Source: Bacillota bacterium
GTDB lineage: Bacteria > Bacillota > Clostridia > Peptostreptococcales > Anaerovoracaceae
Direction: 5' to 3'
Assembly (NCBI GenBank): GCA_022793795.1
Contig: JAAWDM010000013.1
Coordinates: 1-64,000, forward strand
Length of the DNA: 64,000 nucleotides
Made by a program: the position numbers and the translations under genes. The notes under the pieces are model-generated. The model was given only the letters and a program-made list of their open reading frames with translations, was not told the origin of the DNA and ran no database searches. Below are positions 24,276 through 33,347 of this stretch, in pieces; the stretch's first letter is position 1, and every line of letters begins with the position of its first letter.

Positions 24276-25901
24276 ATGAAAACAGTTGTATATAATGGAA
24301 AGATTTATGTGGAGCGAGGACAGTTTGTCCAGGCAGTATTGATAGAGGACGGCATGGTCCTTCGGGTGGGAACCAATGAAGAGATATTTGATGCTGCCGA
24401 GGATGCCGCGGTAAGCTATGATTGTGACGGTAAAACGGTCATACCGGGACTCAATGATTCTCACCTTCATTTCATGCAGTTTGGTGAAAAACTTTACCAG
24501 GCACAGATTGAGGGCAGTCTTTCCATCGATGATTTGGTGAAACGCTGTCAAACCTTTATAACAGACCATCCGGAGCGCGTAACCCGCGGCCTTCACGCAT
24601 TGGGATGGAACCAGGACTTGTTCATAGACGAAAAGCGGATGCCCAACCGCCACGACCTGGATCGAATCAGCAGAGAAATACCGGTAGTTTTGGAGAGAAT
24701 CTGTGGTCACGCTCTTGTGACCAACACCAAGGCCCTTGAGATGATGGGACTTTCCATAGGTTCACCTCAGATACCTGGAGGCGCTTTTTACTTGGAGGAG
24801 GATGGCTATCCAAACGGTATTTTTACTGAAAATGCCTGTGCCATGGCCAAGGCTCTGATACCACCTTTTACATTAGAGGAGCAGGAGGAACTGTTGGCAG
24901 CTGCCATGGAATATGGGGTTTCTCATGGACTGACCAGCGTGCAGAGCAACGACGTGGGTATTTCCTTTGAAACAGGGGAGCAAGCCATCAAGGTATATCA
25001 AAATGTCTATGACGCAGGCAAGGGCAAACTGCGAGTTCACCACCAGGTATGCTTCAATGATGAAGAGGGTTTTAGGAACTTTTTAGAGGATGAACGTTGT
25101 AAAGCATTGCGATGCGGTGAGGGCCATGGGTGGCTGACCATCGGACCGCTGAAGCTCTTTAAGGATGGCAGCCTGGGGGCACGAACGGCTCTTATGAAAA
25201 ACGGCTATGTGGGCGACAGAGATAATCATGGCATTGACTGTATGAGTAAAGATACTATGGAGAGCCTTTGCCGCTTAGCAGCGGATAATCATATGCAGGT
25301 GGTGACCCATGCCATTGGAGATGAAGCTATTTCCCAGGTAATGGACTGCTATGAAAAGACTTTTCAAGATGGAAAGAACCCGTTGCGCCACGGATTGGTG
25401 CATTGCCAGATTACCGACCGGTCGCTTCTCAAGAGAATTGTAGAAAATCATATACCTGTACTGGCCCAGCCGATTTTTTTGGACTACGATATGACCATTG
25501 TAGAGCAGCTATGCGGTAAGGAGTTAACCGCCACTTCTTACGCTTTCGGAACTCTGCTGGAAATGGGCGCGAATTTGTCCTATGGCACCGATTGTCCAGT
25601 GGAGGACTGCAATCCCTTCCCTAATATCTATATGGCAGTTACCAGAAAAAATAGAGCAGGTAAACCAATAGAGGGATTTTATCCTAAGGAGCGTGTAGAC
25701 GTAGAGACAGCCATCGATGCATATACTTTGCAGAGCGCTTATGTACAGTTTATGGAGGAACGAAAGGGACGGCTAAAGCCAGGATACTATGGGGACCTAG
25801 TAGTGCTGGATAGGGATATTTTTACTGTAGATTCCATGGAAATTAAGGATATTTTGCCAATAATGACCATGGTGGATGGTAAAATTGTGTACCAGAAGTA
25901 A
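24276..25901 (+). CDS. amidohydrolase (YtcJ-like, amidohydrolase 3 family)
   Basis: The 541-residue metal-dependent hydrolase has the HxH metal site in IPGLNDSHLHFMQFG. It also has GPLKLFKDGSLGARTALM, VTHAIGDEAI and the late Asp in LSYGTDCPVEDCNPFPNIYMAVTRK. The order matches the YtcJ/LAF3 branch of amidohydrolases, whose substrates are mostly unknown. There is no signal peptide, so it acts in the cytoplasm. AAGGAGAAG precedes the ATG. Its place behind a decarboxylase-family gene hints at breakdown of an amino-acid derivative, but that is only inferred. Confidence 0.88.
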   Translation: MKTVVYNGKIYVERGQFVQAVLIEDGMVLRVGTNEEIFDAAEDAAVSYDCDGKTVIPGLNDSHLHFMQFGEKLYQAQIEGSLSIDDLVKRCQTFITDHPERVTRGLHALGWNQDLFIDEKRMPNRHDLDRISREIPVVLERICGHALVTNTKALEMMGLSIGSPQIPGGAFYLEEDGYPNGIFTENACAMAKALIPPFTLEEQEELLAAAMEYGVSHGLTSVQSNDVGISFETGEQAIKVYQNVYDAGKGKLRVHHQVCFNDEEGFRNFLEDERCKALRCGEGHGWLTIGPLKLFKDGSLGARTALMKNGYVGDRDNHGIDCMSKDTMESLCRLAADNHMQVVTHAIGDEAISQVMDCYEKTFQDGKNPLRHGLVHCQITDRSLLKRIVENHIPVLAQPIFLDYDMTIVEQLCGKELTATSYAFGTLLEMGANLSYGTDCPVEDCNPFPNIYMAVTRKNRAGKPIEGFYPKERVDVETAIDAYTLQSAYVQFMEERKGRLKPGYYGDLVVLDRDIFTVDSMEIKDILPIMTMVDGKIVYQK

Positions 25902-26060
25902 TTTTGGACGGCAAAGGCTCTTGCAATTTTGCATTATTATGTCGATTTTGTGTGAAATTGCTGTTTTTTGAAAAAGTTTCTAATGATTTTTGTTTTTACC
26001 TGATGTATAATAAACACTGTATGATTATATCGATTTTTAAGAAAGGAAGGTCTCAACGAA

Positions 26061-27371
26061 ATGGGTCAAAAACATTTACAGAGCATTCACGTGAGTCATT
26101 ATAAACACACCGCAGGGTGTGCGACTGAAGTGATGCCGATACCTGATGTTGTGAAAATTTCCATGTCTCAGCATATAGGAGCGCCTTGTAAGCCTTTAGT
26201 AAAAAAGGGAGACTATGTGAAAGTAGGTCAGCTCCTGGGTGATACGGATGCATTTGTCAGCGCGCCGATTCACTCCAGCGTTTCCGGAACCGTAACCGGT
26301 ATTGAGGAACAGCGTTCAGCTGCCGGCGGCGCAGACACTTTAGTGGTGATCGAGACGGATAAGAAACAGGAGATTTACGAAGGAATTCAGGCGCCGACAG
26401 CAAATGATCTGCCGGAATTTGTAAAGGCAATCAGAGAAAGCGGGCTGGTAGGTTTGGGCGGAGCATCGTTCCCTACCCACATTAAGTTCAATCCAAAGAA
26501 CATCAATGATGTGCATACGCTGATTGTAAACGCAGCGGAGTGCGAGCCGTTTATCACTTCTGACCACAGACTGATGCTGGAGGATGCAGAGGATTTAATC
26601 GCAGGCTGTCAGCTGGTTATGAAATATATCGGTTTAGACGAGGGCTATATCGGTATCGAAGAGAACAAGATGGATGCCATCGAACATCTGGATAAGGTTT
26701 TGGCAGAAAAAGGAATCACCAATATCAAGACATTCAAGCTGCAAGCCAGATATCCAAAGGGAGCAGAGCGTGTGCTGGTATATGAGATTACCGGTAAAAC
26801 CATGAATGCAGGCGTACTTCCTGCTGATTTAGGTATCATTTTGTCCAATGTAACTACTATCGCATTTGTAGGCCAGTATTTTAGAACTGGTATGCCGCTG
26901 ATTCAGAAGAGAATGACGGTAGACGGCGACGCAGTAGCTACTCCTAAGAATGTCATAGCGCCGATTGGAACCATGATTAACGATGTTATCGCATTTTGCG
27001 GCGGTTATAAAGAAGAACCGAGAAAGATTCTCATGGGTGGTCCGATGATGGGAAGAGCCATTTTCTCCGACGAGATGCCAATCGTGAAAAATAACAACGC
27101 AATTCTGGCGTTTTCTAAAAAGCAGGCCATGGTTAAGGAAGAAACAGCATGTATCAACTGCGGCAGATGTCACCAGGCATGTCCGTTTAAGCTGATTCCG
27201 ACTGCACTGGCTAAGGCTTATGAAAGCAGAGACGCTCAGGCCCTGTCCGACCTGAAGGTAATGCAGTGTATGGAATGTGGAAGCTGTTCCTATATCTGTC
27301 CGGCCAGACGTCCTCTGAGCTTTATGAATAAGCTGGGAAAAGCTGTAGTAAAGGAGGCTGGGATTAAATAA
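26061..27371 (+). CDS. rnfC: Rnf electron transport complex subunit C
   Basis: RnfC is the peripheral NADH-binding subunit of the Rnf complex, which passes electrons between ferredoxin and NAD+ while pumping Na+ or H+. The 436-residue protein has the N-terminal RnfC domain (HIGAPCKPLVKKGDYVKVGQ, a lipoyl-like barrel) and the Rossmann-type GGASFPTHIKF region. Two [4Fe-4S] motifs follow, CINCGRCHQACP near residue 365 and CMECGSCSYICPARRP near 405. It is the first gene of a tight rnfCDGEAB operon in the usual Clostridial order. TATAAT at 26006-26011 may be the -10 element, but I see no good -35 hexamer. Confidence 0.97.
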   Translation: MGQKHLQSIHVSHYKHTAGCATEVMPIPDVVKISMSQHIGAPCKPLVKKGDYVKVGQLLGDTDAFVSAPIHSSVSGTVTGIEEQRSAAGGADTLVVIETDKKQEIYEGIQAPTANDLPEFVKAIRESGLVGLGGASFPTHIKFNPKNINDVHTLIVNAAECEPFITSDHRLMLEDAEDLIAGCQLVMKYIGLDEGYIGIEENKMDAIEHLDKVLAEKGITNIKTFKLQARYPKGAERVLVYEITGKTMNAGVLPADLGIILSNVTTIAFVGQYFRTGMPLIQKRMTVDGDAVATPKNVIAPIGTMINDVIAFCGGYKEEPRKILMGGPMMGRAIFSDEMPIVKNNNAILAFSKKQAMVKEETACINCGRCHQACPFKLIPTALAKAYESRDAQALSDLKVMQCMECGSCSYICPARRPLSFMNKLGKAVVKEAGIK

Positions 27372-28351
27372 TGGATAAGAAGACATATAATAATTTAGTC
27401 GTATCATCATCTCCGCATATCGTCAGCAACACGGATACCACAGCCATCATGAAATGGGTGCTGATTGCACTGTGTCCGTCTCTGGCGGTCAGTACATATG
27501 TGTTCGGTGTAAGAGTTATCATTTTAACCGTTGTATGTATTGCGGCTAGTATGTTCTTTGAATGGGCATACAACATGCTGATGAAAAAACCGCAGACTGT
27601 GGGAGATCTTTCTGCGGCAGTTACCGGTATGCTGATTGCATTCAACGTACCTTCCAATCTTCCGTACTGGATTGCCATCTTAGGCTGCTTTATCGGTATC
27701 ATCATCGTAAAACAGCTCTATGGCGGCATTGGTAAAAACCTGGTTAACCCTGCCATCACTGCTAGAATCGTTCTGTTCATCTCCTTTGCAACTGAGATGA
27801 CTACTTGGCCGGTTCCAAGAATGGCGGCAACCGATGCAGTAACCGGCGCAACTCCGCTGGGCATCCTGGCAGAACCAGGCTCTGGCGAGCTGCCTGACAA
27901 CATGCTGATGTTTATCGGTAATATCGGTGGTTCCATGGGTGAAGTCAGCGCTGTAGCTCTGATTATCGGCGGTCTGATTCTGATTTGGAAGAAGATTATC
28001 AGCCCGATCATTCCGGCTTGCTTCATCGGTACTGTATTTGTATTCGCATTGGCATATTATGGAATCACCGGTGAAGGCGATGCACTGCAGATGGCTATTT
28101 TTCATATTTTGGCCGGTGGCGTTATGCTGGGCGCTTTCTTCATGGCTACCGACTATGTGACCACGCCGCTGCTGCCGATGGGTAAGGTGATCTTCGGTAT
28201 TGGCTGCGGTTTGATTACTATGATTATCAGACTGTTCGGTTCCTATCCGGAAGGCGTTTCCTTCTCCATCCTGTTGATGAACGTACTGACGCCGCTCATT
28301 GACAATATGTGTCAGAAAAAGATGTATGGAGGTGCAAAAAATGAAAAGTAA
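27371..28351 (+). CDS. rnfD: Rnf electron transport complex subunit D
   Basis: RnfD is an integral membrane subunit carrying covalent FMN. The 326-residue protein has about nine to ten hydrophobic segments. TDAVTGATPLG near residue 160 is the ApbE target motif, where the Thr after GA receives FMN. Later landmarks are FFMATDYVTTPL and GVSFSILLMNVLTPLID. It overlaps the rnfC stop by one base (TAATG) and overlaps the start of rnfG, so translation is coupled. Confidence 0.97.
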   Translation: MDKKTYNNLVVSSSPHIVSNTDTTAIMKWVLIALCPSLAVSTYVFGVRVIILTVVCIAASMFFEWAYNMLMKKPQTVGDLSAAVTGMLIAFNVPSNLPYWIAILGCFIGIIIVKQLYGGIGKNLVNPAITARIVLFISFATEMTTWPVPRMAATDAVTGATPLGILAEPGSGELPDNMLMFIGNIGGSMGEVSAVALIIGGLILIWKKIISPIIPACFIGTVFVFALAYYGITGEGDALQMAIFHILAGGVMLGAFFMATDYVTTPLLPMGKVIFGIGCGLITMIIRLFGSYPEGVSFSILLMNVLTPLIDNMCQKKMYGGAKNEK

Positions 28352-28910
28352 TACATACAAAGAATATATTGCACCGGTCGTAGTGCTTGTGGCCATCTGT
28401 CTGGTTGTAACCGGAATTCTGGCTGGCGTAAACTCCATTACGGCTCCTATCATTGAAGAAAACAGCATCCGGACTGCCAACGAGGCCAGAATTGAACTGC
28501 TGCCGGAAGCTGACGATTTTACACCGTATGACGGTGAGCTGGTAGAGTTGGAAAAGGATAAGGTATTTGTTGTGGATTGCTATACTGCCAATAACGGCGC
28601 AGGTATGGTTGTCACCGTAAAGACCAAATCCTTCGGCGGACTCCTCACTGAGATGATCGGTCTGGACGCAAACGGCGCCATTACCGGCGTTAAGGTAACT
28701 GCCCACGGCGATACGCCGGGTCTGGGAACTAAAGCTCACGATCCAGCTTATCTGGAACAGTACAAGGGACTGACAGAGTATACGGATGTTACGGCAAAGA
28801 AGGACGCTAACGTTACTCACGTAACCGGCGCTTCCGTTTCCTCCAATGCGGTTCACTATGGCGTGGCTGCTGCTCTGGAACAATATAAAGCAATGGGAGG
28901 TGCTAACTAA
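28341..28910 (+). CDS. rnfG: Rnf electron transport complex subunit G
   Basis: RnfG is a single-pass subunit whose soluble FMN domain faces outward. The 189-residue protein has one N-terminal helix (YIAPVVVLVAICLVVTGILAGV). The FMN-binding region has GAGMVVTVKTKSFGG, HGDTPGLGTKA and the flavinylation motif VTGASVSSNAV. That motif ends in Ser where the consensus (S/T)GAT has Thr, so the flavin would sit on Ser. I chose the ATG at 28341 because GGAGG lies 9 bp upstream and the helix follows at once; an earlier frame start at 28299 lies in rnfD. The stop overlaps rnfE by one base. Confidence 0.95.
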   Translation: MKSNTYKEYIAPVVVLVAICLVVTGILAGVNSITAPIIEENSIRTANEARIELLPEADDFTPYDGELVELEKDKVFVVDCYTANNGAGMVVTVKTKSFGGLLTEMIGLDANGAITGVKVTAHGDTPGLGTKAHDPAYLEQYKGLTEYTDVTAKKDANVTHVTGASVSSNAVHYGVAAALEQYKAMGGAN

Positions 28911-29614
28911 TGGAAAGCAAAGTAAGTAAATTAAGCATCTTGACCAAAGGTATTATCAAAGAAAATCCGGTATTGGTTCTCTTGCTCGGTACCTGTCCGA
29001 CTCTGGCAACCAGTACCTCCACATTAAACGGTCTGGGCATGGGCGTTTCCGCCATGGCCGTACTGATTTGCTCCAACATCGTAATTTCTCTGCTTGCCAA
29101 GATTATTCCTGACAAAGTAAGAATCCCGTGCTACATCGTAGTAATCGCTGGATTCGTAACCGTGGTACAGTTCGTATTGCAGGCATTCGTACCAGCTCTT
29201 TACTCCTCACTGGGATTATTCATTCCTCTGATCGTAGTAAACTGTATCATCCTGGGAAGAGCAGAAATGTTCGCTTCCAAGAATGGTATCGTGGATTCCG
29301 CATTAGACGGTATCGGTATGGGTCTTGGATTTACCTTGGCTCTGGGCTGCATGGGCGCTGTTAGAGAAATTCTGGGTGCCGGAACCATCTTCGGCGTGGC
29401 TCTGCCTTGGCTGAGCGCTCATCCGATGATGATCGTTGCATTGGCTCCAGGCGGATTCTTCATCTATGCTTGCGCTATCGCTGTGATTAACTTTGCAACC
29501 AACGGCAAGGGTGTAAGGAAGAAGGAGTTCGGCTGTGCAGGCTGTGCTATGGCCTCCATCTGTAGTCAGGAAAAATGCCTGGAAGAATTAGAGAAGAAAG
29601 GAGCTGAAGCATAA
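28910..29614 (+). CDS. rnfE: Rnf electron transport complex subunit E
   Basis: RnfE is an integral subunit homologous to NqrD. The 234-residue protein has six hydrophobic segments. NPVLVLLLGTCPTLATSTSTLNGLGMG near the N-terminus holds the conserved Cys that helps bind the intramembrane iron-sulfur cluster. Later landmarks are VVNCIILGRAEMFASKNG and a Cys-rich C-terminus (CAGCAMASICSQEKC). That tail is longer than in many homologues and might bind metal. It shares one base with rnfG and one with rnfA. Confidence 0.95.
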   Translation: MESKVSKLSILTKGIIKENPVLVLLLGTCPTLATSTSTLNGLGMGVSAMAVLICSNIVISLLAKIIPDKVRIPCYIVVIAGFVTVVQFVLQAFVPALYSSLGLFIPLIVVNCIILGRAEMFASKNGIVDSALDGIGMGLGFTLALGCMGAVREILGAGTIFGVALPWLSAHPMMIVALAPGGFFIYACAIAVINFATNGKGVRKKEFGCAGCAMASICSQEKCLEELEKKGAEA

Positions 29615-30189
29615 TGGGTTTAGGAACAATTTTGTTAGGCGTTATTTTAGTAAATAACTACGTATTGGCCCAGTTCCTTGGTATCTGTCCGTTCTTGGGC
29701 GTATCGAAAAAACTGGATTCTGCTGTGGGCATGGGCGTGGCCGTTATCTTTGTAATGGTTCTGGCTACTGCAGCTACATGGCCGATTATGCAGGTTCTGA
29801 ATCAGTTTAAGATTGCATATTTACAGACCATCGTTTTCATCTTGGTTATCGCTGCTCTGGTACAGTTTGTAGAGATGGCGCTGAAAAAGTTCATCCCGTC
29901 CCTGCACAAGGCGCTGGGTGTTTACCTGCCGCTGATTACCACCAACTGTGCCGTACTGGGTGTCTGCATTTCCAATATCGATGAAGGCTATGGCTATATT
30001 CAGGCACTGGTGAACTCCGCTGGCGCAGGAATCGGCTTCCTGCTGGCCATGGTGCTGTTCTCAGGTATGAGAAGCAAGCTGGAAGGCAATGAAGCTATTC
30101 CAAAGTGCTTCCAGGGTGTGCCTATCACTTTGGTTACCGCTGCATTCCTGTCCCTGGGATTCATGGGATTCAGCGGCTTAGTAGGATAA
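29614..30189 (+). CDS. rnfA: Rnf electron transport complex subunit A
   Basis: RnfA is an integral subunit homologous to NqrE, and pairs with RnfE around the intramembrane [2Fe-2S] site. The 191-residue protein has six hydrophobic segments. VNNYVLAQFLGICPFLGVSKKLDSAVGMG and the second half-repeat TTNCAVLGVC carry the conserved Cys residues. The length is normal. The start overlaps the rnfE stop (TAATG). Confidence 0.96.
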   Translation: MGLGTILLGVILVNNYVLAQFLGICPFLGVSKKLDSAVGMGVAVIFVMVLATAATWPIMQVLNQFKIAYLQTIVFILVIAALVQFVEMALKKFIPSLHKALGVYLPLITTNCAVLGVCISNIDEGYGYIQALVNSAGAGIGFLLAMVLFSGMRSKLEGNEAIPKCFQGVPITLVTAAFLSLGFMGFSGLVG

Positions 30190-30203
30190 GGAGGGAATGA
30201 GAA

Positions 30204-31094
30204 ATGGATATTTTAATACCTGTATTACTGGTAGTAGCAATCGGTTTCGTTCTGGCTGTTATCCTGACCATCGCTTCGAAGATTTTCTTCGTTCCTGTTG
30301 ATGAAACAGTGGCGAATTTACGTGCAGAGCTGCCTGGCGCCAACTGCGGCGCTTGCGGATTTGCAGGTTGTGACGATTATGCCAATGCATTGGCTGAAAA
30401 TCCTGACCTGGGTACAGGTCTGTGTCCTGTAGGCGGCGCTGGTGTGGCTGGCAAGCTGGCTGAAATCTTAGGTGTAGAGGCCGGTAATCTGGAGCCACAG
30501 GTTGCTGTGGTTATGTGTAACGGTAATGCGGATGCAGCTAAGACCATCATGGAATATCAGGGTCTATCCACCTGTGCAGCAGCCAAGCAGCTCTTTGGCG
30601 GTTTGTCTGCCTGCCCATATGGATGTATGGGACTGGGAGACTGTGCAGCAGCATGTCCATACGATGCGATTCAGGTTTGTAACGGCGTAGCTGTTGTTAA
30701 CAGAGAGCAGTGCGTAGGCTGTGGTATCTGTGCAAAACAGTGTCCAAACCATGTCATCAGAATTGCACCAGCCAAGAATAAGGTTATCGTACAGTGTAAC
30801 TCCAAGGACAAGGGCGCTGTTACCAGAAAGGCTTGCAGCAACGGTTGTATTGGATGTAAGAAGTGCGAAAAGGCTTGTAAGTTTGAAGCGGTTACTGTGG
30901 AGAACAATCTGGCTATGATCGATCCAGAAAAGTGCAAGAATTGCGGACTTTGCGCTAAGGAATGTCCGACTGGCGCTATCATCAATATGAGAGCTAAGAG
31001 AAAGCCGGCGGCTGCACCTGTAGCGCCGAAGGCCGAAGCGGCGCCAAAGGCTGAAGAACCAAAGGTTGAGGTTCCGGCTGCTGAAGAGAAATAG
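30204..31094 (+). CDS. rnfB: Rnf electron transport complex subunit B (multi-cluster ferredoxin)
   Basis: RnfB takes electrons from ferredoxin. The 296-residue protein has an N-terminal membrane helix (VLLVVAIGFVLAVILTIASKIFF). A C-CGACGFAGC site comes next. Then come ferredoxin-type Cys motifs in CPYGCMGLGDCAAACP, CVGCGICAKQCP, CSNGCIGCKKCEKACK and CKNCGLCAKECP, so about five [4Fe-4S] clusters are possible. It is longer than proteobacterial RnfB and resembles Clostridial and acetogen forms. The last 30 residues are an Ala/Pro/Lys/Glu tail. It lies 14 bp after rnfA and a terminator follows. Confidence 0.95.
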   Translation: MDILIPVLLVVAIGFVLAVILTIASKIFFVPVDETVANLRAELPGANCGACGFAGCDDYANALAENPDLGTGLCPVGGAGVAGKLAEILGVEAGNLEPQVAVVMCNGNADAAKTIMEYQGLSTCAAAKQLFGGLSACPYGCMGLGDCAAACPYDAIQVCNGVAVVNREQCVGCGICAKQCPNHVIRIAPAKNKVIVQCNSKDKGAVTRKACSNGCIGCKKCEKACKFEAVTVENNLAMIDPEKCKNCGLCAKECPTGAIINMRAKRKPAAAPVAPKAEAAPKAEEPKVEVPAAEEK

Positions 31095-31118
31095 AGACTG
31101 AATTTTTTAATAACATAA

Positions 31119-31172
31119 AGAGGGGCTCACAGTGGACTGATTTTATATCAGCTTGCTGTGAGTCCCTCTTTT
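31119..31172 (+). terminator. terminator after the rnf operon
   Basis: AGAGGGGCTCACAG (31119-31132) pairs with CTGTGAGTCCCTCT (31156-31169) with one mismatch and is followed by TTTT. It marks the end of the rnfCDGEAB transcript. Confidence 0.8.
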
Positions 31173-31227
31173 GGTGAGATGTTTTTATCAAGCTACGCAT
31201 TTGCTTTGCGCGCTGAAGGAGTTGGCG

Positions 31228-31358
31228 ATTGTTATACCATGACGCCCTGGACTTTCCAAGGTCATGATTTAATGAACGCTACCTTGCGGCAACGCCGGCG
31301 CACGCTTCGATGCTAACAGGGTGTGCATTACTTTTGCGTTCATTATACCATGACGCAC
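31228..31358. repeat. dispersed repeat R1, distant inverted copy
   Basis: TTATACCATGAC at 31232-31243 and ATTATACCATGAC at 31342-31354 stand about 111 bp apart, the same period as the copies at 838-961 but in opposite orientation. Between them CCAAGGTCATGATTTAATGA and CTACCTTGCGGCAACGCCGG match the other locus. It fills the gap between the rnf terminator and the stop codon of the ABC gene at 31365. A promoter-like TTGGAA-17 bp-TATAAC is visible on the minus strand. Confidence 0.85.
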
Positions 31359-31364
31359 GAAATA

Positions 31365-32342
31365 CTATACCAGGTGGCAGGCTACATATCTATGGGGTGC
31401 AGCTTCCTTTAACTCTGGCGCCTCTGCAGCGCATCGCTCGGTAGCGAATGGACATCTGGTTCTAAAGTGGCAGCCGCTCGGAGGATTGACTGGACTTGGA
31501 ATCTCACCGGTTAACATGTCCTTGGCCTCTTTTTTCTTTTCTGGGTCAGGTAGTGGAACTGCTTCCAGAAGAAATTTTGTGTATGGATGAATCGGATCTG
31601 CATAAATCTCACGGGTAATACCCAATTCACAGATTTTCCCCAAGAACATGACGCACACTCGGTCGGACAGGTATCTGACTACGGATAGATCATGAGAGAT
31701 GAAGATATAGGTTAAATTTCTCTCTGCCTGTAAATCGCCGAGCAAATTGAGGATTTGGGACTGAATGGATACATCCAGCGCAGATACCGGTTCATCGCAG
31801 ACAATGAGCCGAGGGTTCAGAGCCAAGGCTCTAGCAATGCTGACGCGCTGCCGCTGGCCGCCGGAGAACTGATGGGGATATCTGTACATAAATTCTGGAC
31901 GAATACCACATTTTCGCAAGAGATCTTCTACAAGAGCGGTTTCCTCTTCCTTGCTCTTGGTTATATTGTGAGTAGTCAGGGGTTCTGCTACAATGTCCCG
32001 AATTTTTAGGCGAGGATTTAAGGATGCATATGGATCCTGAAATACCATCTGCATCTGCTTGCGCATATTGCGCATTTCCGCTTCCTTTAGCTCGCCCAGG
32101 TTCTGTCCATCAAAGATGACGTCGCCTCTGGTAGGCTGCAAAAGGTGGAGAAGAAGGCGGCCCAGTGTAGACTTACCACATCCTGATTCACCTACCACAC
32201 CAAGAGTTTCGCCTTCATAGACCTGTAGGTTCACGTCGGTAACTGCATGAACGATGCCCTTACTCTTTCCCCAGGAGCTGGAAACGGTTGTAAATTCCTT
32301 TGTCAGGTTTTTTGCTTCAACCAAAATCTTTTTATTTTCCAC
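31365..32342 (-). CDS. oligopeptide/dipeptide ABC transporter ATP-binding protein (OppF/DppF type)
   Basis: This is one of two ATPases driving peptide import through the OppB/OppC-type permease. The 325-residue protein has Walker A GESGCGKST near residue 55, signature SGGQRQRVSIARAL and Walker B LIVCDEPVSALD. The C-terminal oligopeptide-transporter tail has CHFRTRCPFATERC. Translation starts at GTG (32342), with GAGGTG 7 bp upstream, and overlaps the previous ATPase gene by 11 bp. It is the last gene of the leftward operon. Its stop lies beside repeat R1, and I see no terminator hairpin apart from that repeat. Confidence 0.93.
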   Translation of the reverse strand: MENKKILVEAKNLTKEFTTVSSSWGKSKGIVHAVTDVNLQVYEGETLGVVGESGCGKSTLGRLLLHLLQPTRGDVIFDGQNLGELKEAEMRNMRKQMQMVFQDPYASLNPRLKIRDIVAEPLTTHNITKSKEEETALVEDLLRKCGIRPEFMYRYPHQFSGGQRQRVSIARALALNPRLIVCDEPVSALDVSIQSQILNLLGDLQAERNLTYIFISHDLSVVRYLSDRVCVMFLGKICELGITREIYADPIHPYTKFLLEAVPLPDPEKKKEAKDMLTGEIPSPVNPPSGCHFRTRCPFATERCAAEAPELKEAAPHRYVACHLV

Positions 32343-33330
32343 TGTTCATCACCTCTTCGTTGTACAAGAAGCATCTTACCTTGTGGCCGTCCTCCGTTTC
32401 ATAAAGGTCAGGCTGATACATGGTGCAGATCTTCATTGCTTTATCGCATCTTGGACAGAAACGGCAGCCTTGCGGCAGATGGAGCAGGTTGGGAACCAGT
32501 CCTTTGATGGTATAAAGATGCTCCTTGGTTTCTGTCATTTTTGGAATAGAGTTCATGAGACCATAGGTATAAGGGTGCATCGGGTTTTTGAATAGTTCGC
32601 GGACAGGCGCTTCCTCCATAATCTTACCAGCATACATGACATAAACATAGTCACAGGATTCTGCTACAACGCCCAGGTTATGGGTAATCATGACGATGGC
32701 GGTGCCTTGTTCTTTTTGAAGCTGATTCATTAGATAGAGAATTTGTGCTTCGATGGTTACGTCTAGGGCGGTTGTCGGTTCGTCTGCAATCATCAGCTGT
32801 GGGTTGCAGACCATGGCCATACCGATCATAACACGCTGACGAAGGCCGCCGGACAACTGGTGTGGATAGACCGAATATCTTTTTTCTGGTTCGGGAATAC
32901 CCACCTTGCGGAATATTTCGATAGTTCTCTGCTTAGCTTCTTCTTTAGATACGTTTGTTTCATGGGTCAGGATAGCTTCTGAAACCTGTTTCCCGATGGT
33001 ATAGACGGGATTCAGAGAGGTCATCGGCTCCTGGAAGATCATGGATACCTTGCTACCTCTAATGTCATCCATTTCCCGTTTGGTTTTCTTGAGCAAATCC
33101 TCTCCGTCCAGAAGGATTTCCCCATCTACTACACGGCCGGGATATTTGAGCAGTTGCATGACAGACATGGCCGTCATACTTTTGCCGCATCCAGATTCTC
33201 CAACCAGACCGACCGCTTCTCCCTTTTTTACGGTAATATCCACGCCGTCTACCGCAGGAACGATACCCTTGGAAGTGAAGAATTGGGTTTTTAAGCCTCT
33301 GATTTGGAATATTGTATCGTTATTACTCAT
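32332..33330 (-). CDS. oligopeptide/dipeptide ABC transporter ATP-binding protein (OppD/DppD type)
   Basis: This is the second ATPase of the leftward peptide importer. The 332-residue protein has Walker A GESGCGKSM near residue 41, signature LSGGLRQRVMIGMAM and Walker B LMIADEPTTALD. The C-terminal Cys motif is CRFCPRCDKAMKIC, as in peptide and nickel importers. The start has GGCGG shortly upstream, 17 bp after the permease gene. Tight packing with the other genes shows one operon. Confidence 0.93.
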   Translation of the reverse strand: MSNNDTIFQIRGLKTQFFTSKGIVPAVDGVDITVKKGEAVGLVGESGCGKSMTAMSVMQLLKYPGRVVDGEILLDGEDLLKKTKREMDDIRGSKVSMIFQEPMTSLNPVYTIGKQVSEAILTHETNVSKEEAKQRTIEIFRKVGIPEPEKRYSVYPHQLSGGLRQRVMIGMAMVCNPQLMIADEPTTALDVTIEAQILYLMNQLQKEQGTAIVMITHNLGVVAESCDYVYVMYAGKIMEEAPVRELFKNPMHPYTYGLMNSIPKMTETKEHLYTIKGLVPNLLHLPQGCRFCPRCDKAMKICTMYQPDLYETEDGHKVRCFLYNEEVMNSGK

Positions 33331-33347
33331 AAATTCACCGCCTTATC

